A program made the translations under genes and the position numbers. Of a stretch of DNA of 64,000 nt, positions 60,571-64,000 are shown in pieces (within the stretch, counting starts at the first letter, position 1; the number at the start of each line of letters is the position of its first letter). The DNA is from 21-14-0-10-47-8 sp966211455 (GTDB lineage: Bacteria; Bdellovibrionota; Bdellovibrionia; Bdellovibrionales; Bdellovibrionaceae), in the NCBI GenBank assembly GCA_966211455.1, contig CBIHNI010000017.1, forward strand, positions 41,167-105,166, given 5' to 3'. The notes under the pieces are model-generated. The model had not been told where the DNA came from. It worked only from the letters and a program-made list of their open reading frames with translations, and searched no databases.

Positions 60571-63141
60571 TTAGGCGCTAGCGGATTTTTTGCGATCCAG
60601 CCATTTTTCGATCACCGCGGCCAGATCGCGTGGGGAAATCGGTTTCGACGTGTAATCGTCCATGCCGGATTCTAAACATTTTTCGCGATCGCCTTTGATG
60701 GCGTTCGCGGTCATGGCGACAATCGGAATATCGCACGGCAGTCCGGATTCGCTTTTGCGGATGCGACGGGTGGCCTCGTAGCCATCCATCTCGGGCATTT
60801 GGCAATCCATCAAGACCAGATCAAATTGAATTTCGCGCAAGATCGTCAGGGCCTCGTGGCCGTTACCGACAGCTTGCGGCCGGAATCCCATTTTCTCTAA
60901 GGTGGCGAGTGCGATCTTTTGATTCACAAAATTATCTTCGGCAATCAAAATGCGCGCCCCGCGATGTTTGCTGACCGGGATTTCGTTCGACTTGGCTTTC
61001 GGCAGTGGCGCTTCGATTGCGGTCTGCGATCGTTTCAGTGGCAGCGTGAACCAGAAGGTCGAACCTTTACCTTCTTCGCTTTGCACGCCGATGCGCCCAC
61101 CCATCAGTTGCACCAGATGCTTGGAAATCGAAAGACCCAAGCCCGTACCGCCGTGTTGGCGCGCGGTCGAAGCGTCGGCTTGCGAGAAAGGCTGAAACAG
61201 ACGATCGAGTGCTTGTTCGGGGATGCCAATACCGGTGTCCTGCACGGAAAATTTGATGATCGTCAGGTCCTTGGTTTCGTGCTCGGTCGTGATGTTGATT
61301 TGAATTGAACCATGCGCTGTGAATTTGACCGCGTTGCCAAGCAGGTTCGTCAAAACCTGACGGATGCGTCCCGGATCGCCATGGAAAAGGTGCGAGTGCG
61401 GCTGCGAAAATTTGGTTCCGATCGAAAGAGATTTGTTGCGCGCAGCCCAGCTGGTGCTTTTCACCGTTTGCTCGATCAGCTGATCCAGTTGGAAGTCGAC
61501 ATTCTCGATTTCCAATTTTCCGGCTTCGACCTTTGAAAAATCCAGGATGTCATTGATCACGGTCAAAAGCGCATGGGCCGAGTCTTTGATATTCTCGGCG
61601 TATTCGGATTGGTCTGCGCGAAGTGGGGTATCCAAAAGAAGGTTCGTCATCCCCAATACGCCGTTGATTGGAGTGCGGATTTCATGGCTCATATTGGCCA
61701 AAAACTCGGATTTGGCACGAGAGGCGCTCAGTGCCACACGTTCGCGGTCGCGCAAAAGTTCCTGCTCTTGAGCGTGCAAATGACGGATGCGTTCTTGCTG
61801 AGCTTTTTCTTCGGTGATGTCACGGGCCGCACCATAGGTCAGGTAACCGTCCGGAATCGACTTCCATGAAAACCAGCGGTAAGTTCCGTCTTTGCAGCGA
61901 AAGCGATTTTCAAATGACAAAACAGAGTGTCCTTGGGCTTGAAGCTCGAGCTGTTTCTGCGTCGCCTCGATATCGTCCGGATGAATGAACTCGGCAGTCG
62001 GTCGGGAGCAAAGCTCTTCTTGCGAGTAACCCAGAATGTCACTGAAAGCGGGATTGAGTTTGACAAAGTATCCATCCAGATTTCCGATACCGAGCATATC
62101 CAAAGAGACGCTAAAGAACTTATCCAATTGCTGCTCGAGCATTTTCTGCTTGCGCAGGTCGCGTGACACGGTGGCTTTACCCAGAATTTCAAAAGTATCT
62201 GGATCACGGATGACGAAGGCTTGGCTGTGCATCGGGATCAGCTCGCCAGTTTTCAGATTTCTCATTTTGATTTCGCCATTCCATCTGCCGTCTTGCCGTA
62301 AGGCCGGGATGACTTCATCTTCAATCAGCGAATTGGTCTCGGGCGGGTAGAAGTTCGAAGTGTGCATGCCCTCGTACACTTTGTTTTCATCCAAACCCAA
62401 AATATGCCGTCCGGCCTGATTGATAAACTGCAGTTTGCGTTGCGGAGATGCGATGGCGATCAGATCGCCGCTGTTTTGCACCAGGCTTTGCAGCATGCGG
62501 ACATCGGCCTGCGCTTCGCGGCGCTGGCGCCAACCGCGATTCACCAGGATCGCGGCAAAAAGAACGACGCCGATACCGACCAGGCTCCCCCAGAAAATCG
62601 ACATCGAGCTGCGCTCGAGACGGTTTTCGGCCTGCTTGACGAAAAGATTGAGATTGTCTTTTTCGTTTGTCGTCAAAGTTTCCAGCTCGTCGCGGATTTC
62701 TTGCATCAGCTGATTTTCGCGCACCTGACGGGCCGAGAAAAGTTGACGCGAAATTCTGGGTTTTTGAATGTTGGCTTCGATCTCGCCAAATAGCTCTTGG
62801 GTGGATTTTTGCAATTCGGTCAGATCGTGTTTGGTGAAAAGATTTTTTTGCAAATTTTCGGTGAGCTGCGGAATCTCGGTGCGGGCCGCTTTGTAGCGAT
62901 TCAGATCCGATGGCAATTGGCTCAGGATGTAGACTTTCTGGCTCAGTTCGGCTTCGGCGATCAGCAGATGCAGACGTTGCAGGTCCATCAGGTTTTGACG
63001 AGCCTGCGAGCGCATGACGGAAGCTTCACTGATGAGGCGGTTGCTGCGGTAAGAAAAACTTCCGATGGCGATCAGGAAAAGGATCGCCAAAAGAAAGCCC
63101 AAATTCGCCCGCGTGTTTTTTCTAACAGATTTCGATTTCAC
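60571..63141 (-). CDS. Hybrid sensor histidine kinase (CHASE3-PAS-PAS-HisKA-HATPase-REC)
   Basis: About 856 residues from the GTG at 63141; the frame is open to a GTG at 63210 but the longer start adds an unlikely tail. Two membrane helices (FLLAILFLIAIGSFSYR and IFWGSLVGIGVVLFAAILV) enclose a CHASE3-like helical sensor. Two PAS domains follow, then HisKA (NMSHEIRTPINGVLG, phospho-His), HATPase (N box, GIGIPEQALDRLFQPFSQAD, GGTGLGLSI) and a C-terminal receiver (LVLMDCQMPEMDGYEA, Asp). The receiver has no DNA-binding output, so the phosphate likely passes to another protein. No cognate response regulator is next to it. Confidence 0.93.
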   Translation of the reverse strand: MKSKSVRKNTRANLGFLLAILFLIAIGSFSYRSNRLISEASVMRSQARQNLMDLQRLHLLIAEAELSQKVYILSQLPSDLNRYKAARTEIPQLTENLQKNLFTKHDLTELQKSTQELFGEIEANIQKPRISRQLFSARQVRENQLMQEIRDELETLTTNEKDNLNLFVKQAENRLERSSMSIFWGSLVGIGVVLFAAILVNRGWRQRREAQADVRMLQSLVQNSGDLIAIASPQRKLQFINQAGRHILGLDENKVYEGMHTSNFYPPETNSLIEDEVIPALRQDGRWNGEIKMRNLKTGELIPMHSQAFVIRDPDTFEILGKATVSRDLRKQKMLEQQLDKFFSVSLDMLGIGNLDGYFVKLNPAFSDILGYSQEELCSRPTAEFIHPDDIEATQKQLELQAQGHSVLSFENRFRCKDGTYRWFSWKSIPDGYLTYGAARDITEEKAQQERIRHLHAQEQELLRDRERVALSASRAKSEFLANMSHEIRTPINGVLGMTNLLLDTPLRADQSEYAENIKDSAHALLTVINDILDFSKVEAGKLEIENVDFQLDQLIEQTVKSTSWAARNKSLSIGTKFSQPHSHLFHGDPGRIRQVLTNLLGNAVKFTAHGSIQINITTEHETKDLTIIKFSVQDTGIGIPEQALDRLFQPFSQADASTARQHGGTGLGLSISKHLVQLMGGRIGVQSEEGKGSTFWFTLPLKRSQTAIEAPLPKAKSNEIPVSKHRGARILIAEDNFVNQKIALATLEKMGFRPQAVGNGHEALTILREIQFDLVLMDCQMPEMDGYEATRRIRKSESGLPCDIPIVAMTANAIKGDREKCLESGMDDYTSKPISPRDLAAVIEKWLDRKKSASA

Positions 63142-63210
63142 ATCTATATTATCGGTCCAAAGTTGGGGCTGGTGAAGATGTAAGATAACGGATTCTAAAA
63201 TTTTAGCCAC

Positions 63211-63909
63211 ATTGTCATGATTTTCGTGATCTCTTCATAAAGGGGGAATGGATCTGACAAAGACATTCTTGAGAAGCAAATTTTTACCTGTTTTCAGCAT
63301 TTTATGGGCCTTGTGGGCGGGATTTTTCGTTTAAATAGATAAAAATTTAGTTGGGGGAGGGGGCTGTTGTGGATTCCTGGCTTTCGCTAAATAAGGTGAT
63401 GTGTTGTGACGGCGGGTCGGCGGCCGCGGTGGCGGGGGCGGGGAGATCAGTGAATGTCAGTGAATAACAAGATGTCAGCAAATAGCAGTAAATATCGGCG
63501 AAAAAAATCGTCGCGCACCAGAAAAGCCGCGTTATGGACGAGCGAAGCGAGCAGCAGATGGAAGTGGAAGTCTTTGCAACAGAAAATCAACGAGCCAAAA
63601 ATCCGCGGTCAGTTTCAGTTGCGGAAGCAACTGACAGGGCAACAAAGCGAAGCGATAGAAAATACCCGCGTCAGAGAAAATAAATTCTTGACGAGTATTT
63701 GGGTGGATTTTCCCTCTGCAGATTCGCAGTCGCAAGGGCCGATTGCAGCACATGTCTCGCTTCATATTTGCCCTTTAGAGAGAATGAATTTTCTAGAACA
63801 TCACCAGCGATATCTTTTCTACGAAAAGCTTGCAGGCAGAATTCTAAGAGCTAAAAATTCAGTTTTAAAACCAATGATATGTTCCCTCACGAAAGACGAG
63901 GTCATATTT
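63211..63909. other. Gap without a recognised gene
   Basis: About 700 bases. A G-rich run (GGGGGAGGGGG, about 63354-63364) and a hairpin, CAGTTGC/GCAACTG near 63612-63630, are visible. Open frames are short and unlike known proteins. Confidence 0.4.
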
Positions 63910-64000
63910 ATGAATCTTAAATCCCTAGCCGACAAAGCTCTAGTTCAAAACGCAAAAACGATCGCACGCGAAGAGCGAGAGAAGATGACTCAGTTTCTGC
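63910..64000 (+). CDS. HNH endonuclease N-terminus (cut by the window end)
   Basis: Only the first 30 residues are present: MNLKSLADKALVQNAKTIAR, then EEREKMTQFL. The pattern (L-x-x-L-x-D-x-x-L-x-x-x-x-K, then E-R-x) matches the start of the HNH family member at 45206-46264 (LMLRKLTNDELEFQFKDLIQ, then KERKLLHMIL). acgagg lies upstream of the ATG. Confidence 0.6.
   Translation, partial: MNLKSLADKALVQNAKTIAREEREKMTQFL

Noticed and set aside
63532..63765. Minus-strand frame before the terminal HNH gene
   Set aside because: No start signals, no similarity, and a stretch of unrelated composition; likely chance.

Overview
The window looks like chromosomal DNA from a predatory or predatory-like Gram-negative bacterium, most likely a Bdellovibrio relative (Bdellovibrionota). 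This is inferred from gene content, not from a marker gene. It has a dense secretome of proteases and other hydrolases (subtilase, trypsin-like, metzincin, beta-propeller phytase, predicted transglutaminase and NlpC/P60-like), a CarD regulator, several Y1-transposase (RAYT-like) genes and HNH endonucleases. No rRNA is present and only one tRNA (Cys) was found.

Layout. 1-3200: end of a class I aldolase (fbaB-type), lysS and a rhodanese-like lipoprotein. 3200-4300: a RAYT-like transposase flanked by short palindromes. 4300-8000: small exported protein, HD-GYP protein and recG. 8100-12200: subtilase, carD and an exported cysteine-peptidase-like protein. 12300-21000: translation and excision-repair block (gltX-cysS, uvrB, DUF4399-type protein, coiled-coil protein, uvrC). 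21200-22400: second RAYT-like gene. 22400-25900 (minus): XRE regulator, two paralogues with histone-like basic tails, and a scramblase-family protein. 26000-29000: exported metzincin, trypsin-like protease and phytase. 29030-31780: AT-rich accessory segment (CPBP protease, BrnTA toxin-antitoxin, broken GNAT) ending at tRNA-Cys. 32170-38260: basic-tailed beta-propeller-like protein, membrane protein, acyltransferase-like protein and an RCC1-repeat lipoprotein. 38280-44630 (minus): exported protein, an exported flavoprotein/toroid/unknown operon, and a membrane sensor without an output domain. 44700-48240: degenerate 38-bp repeats, HNH endonuclease, small exported proteins and a LysR regulator. 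48300-55922: argS, then a three-gene operon coding for a MotB/ZorB-like protein, a MotA/ExbB-like protein and an FHA coiled-coil membrane protein. 55986-64000: small protein, octamer repeat, third RAYT-like gene, predicted transglutaminase, carrier-protein-like protein, coiled-coil membrane protein, hybrid histidine kinase, and the start of a second HNH endonuclease.

The best candidate for an undescribed system is the 50134-55922 operon. It combines a predicted proton-driven stator pair, a long heptad-repeat stalk with an OmpA-like anchor, and an FHA-containing coiled-coil protein that crosses the inner membrane. Next are the exported FAD oxidoreductase/alpha-alpha toroid operon (39555-43085), the three proteins sharing lysine/alanine-rich histone-H1-like tails (23109-25481 and 32172-33344), and a short palindromic tag that recurs beside the first two RAYT genes.
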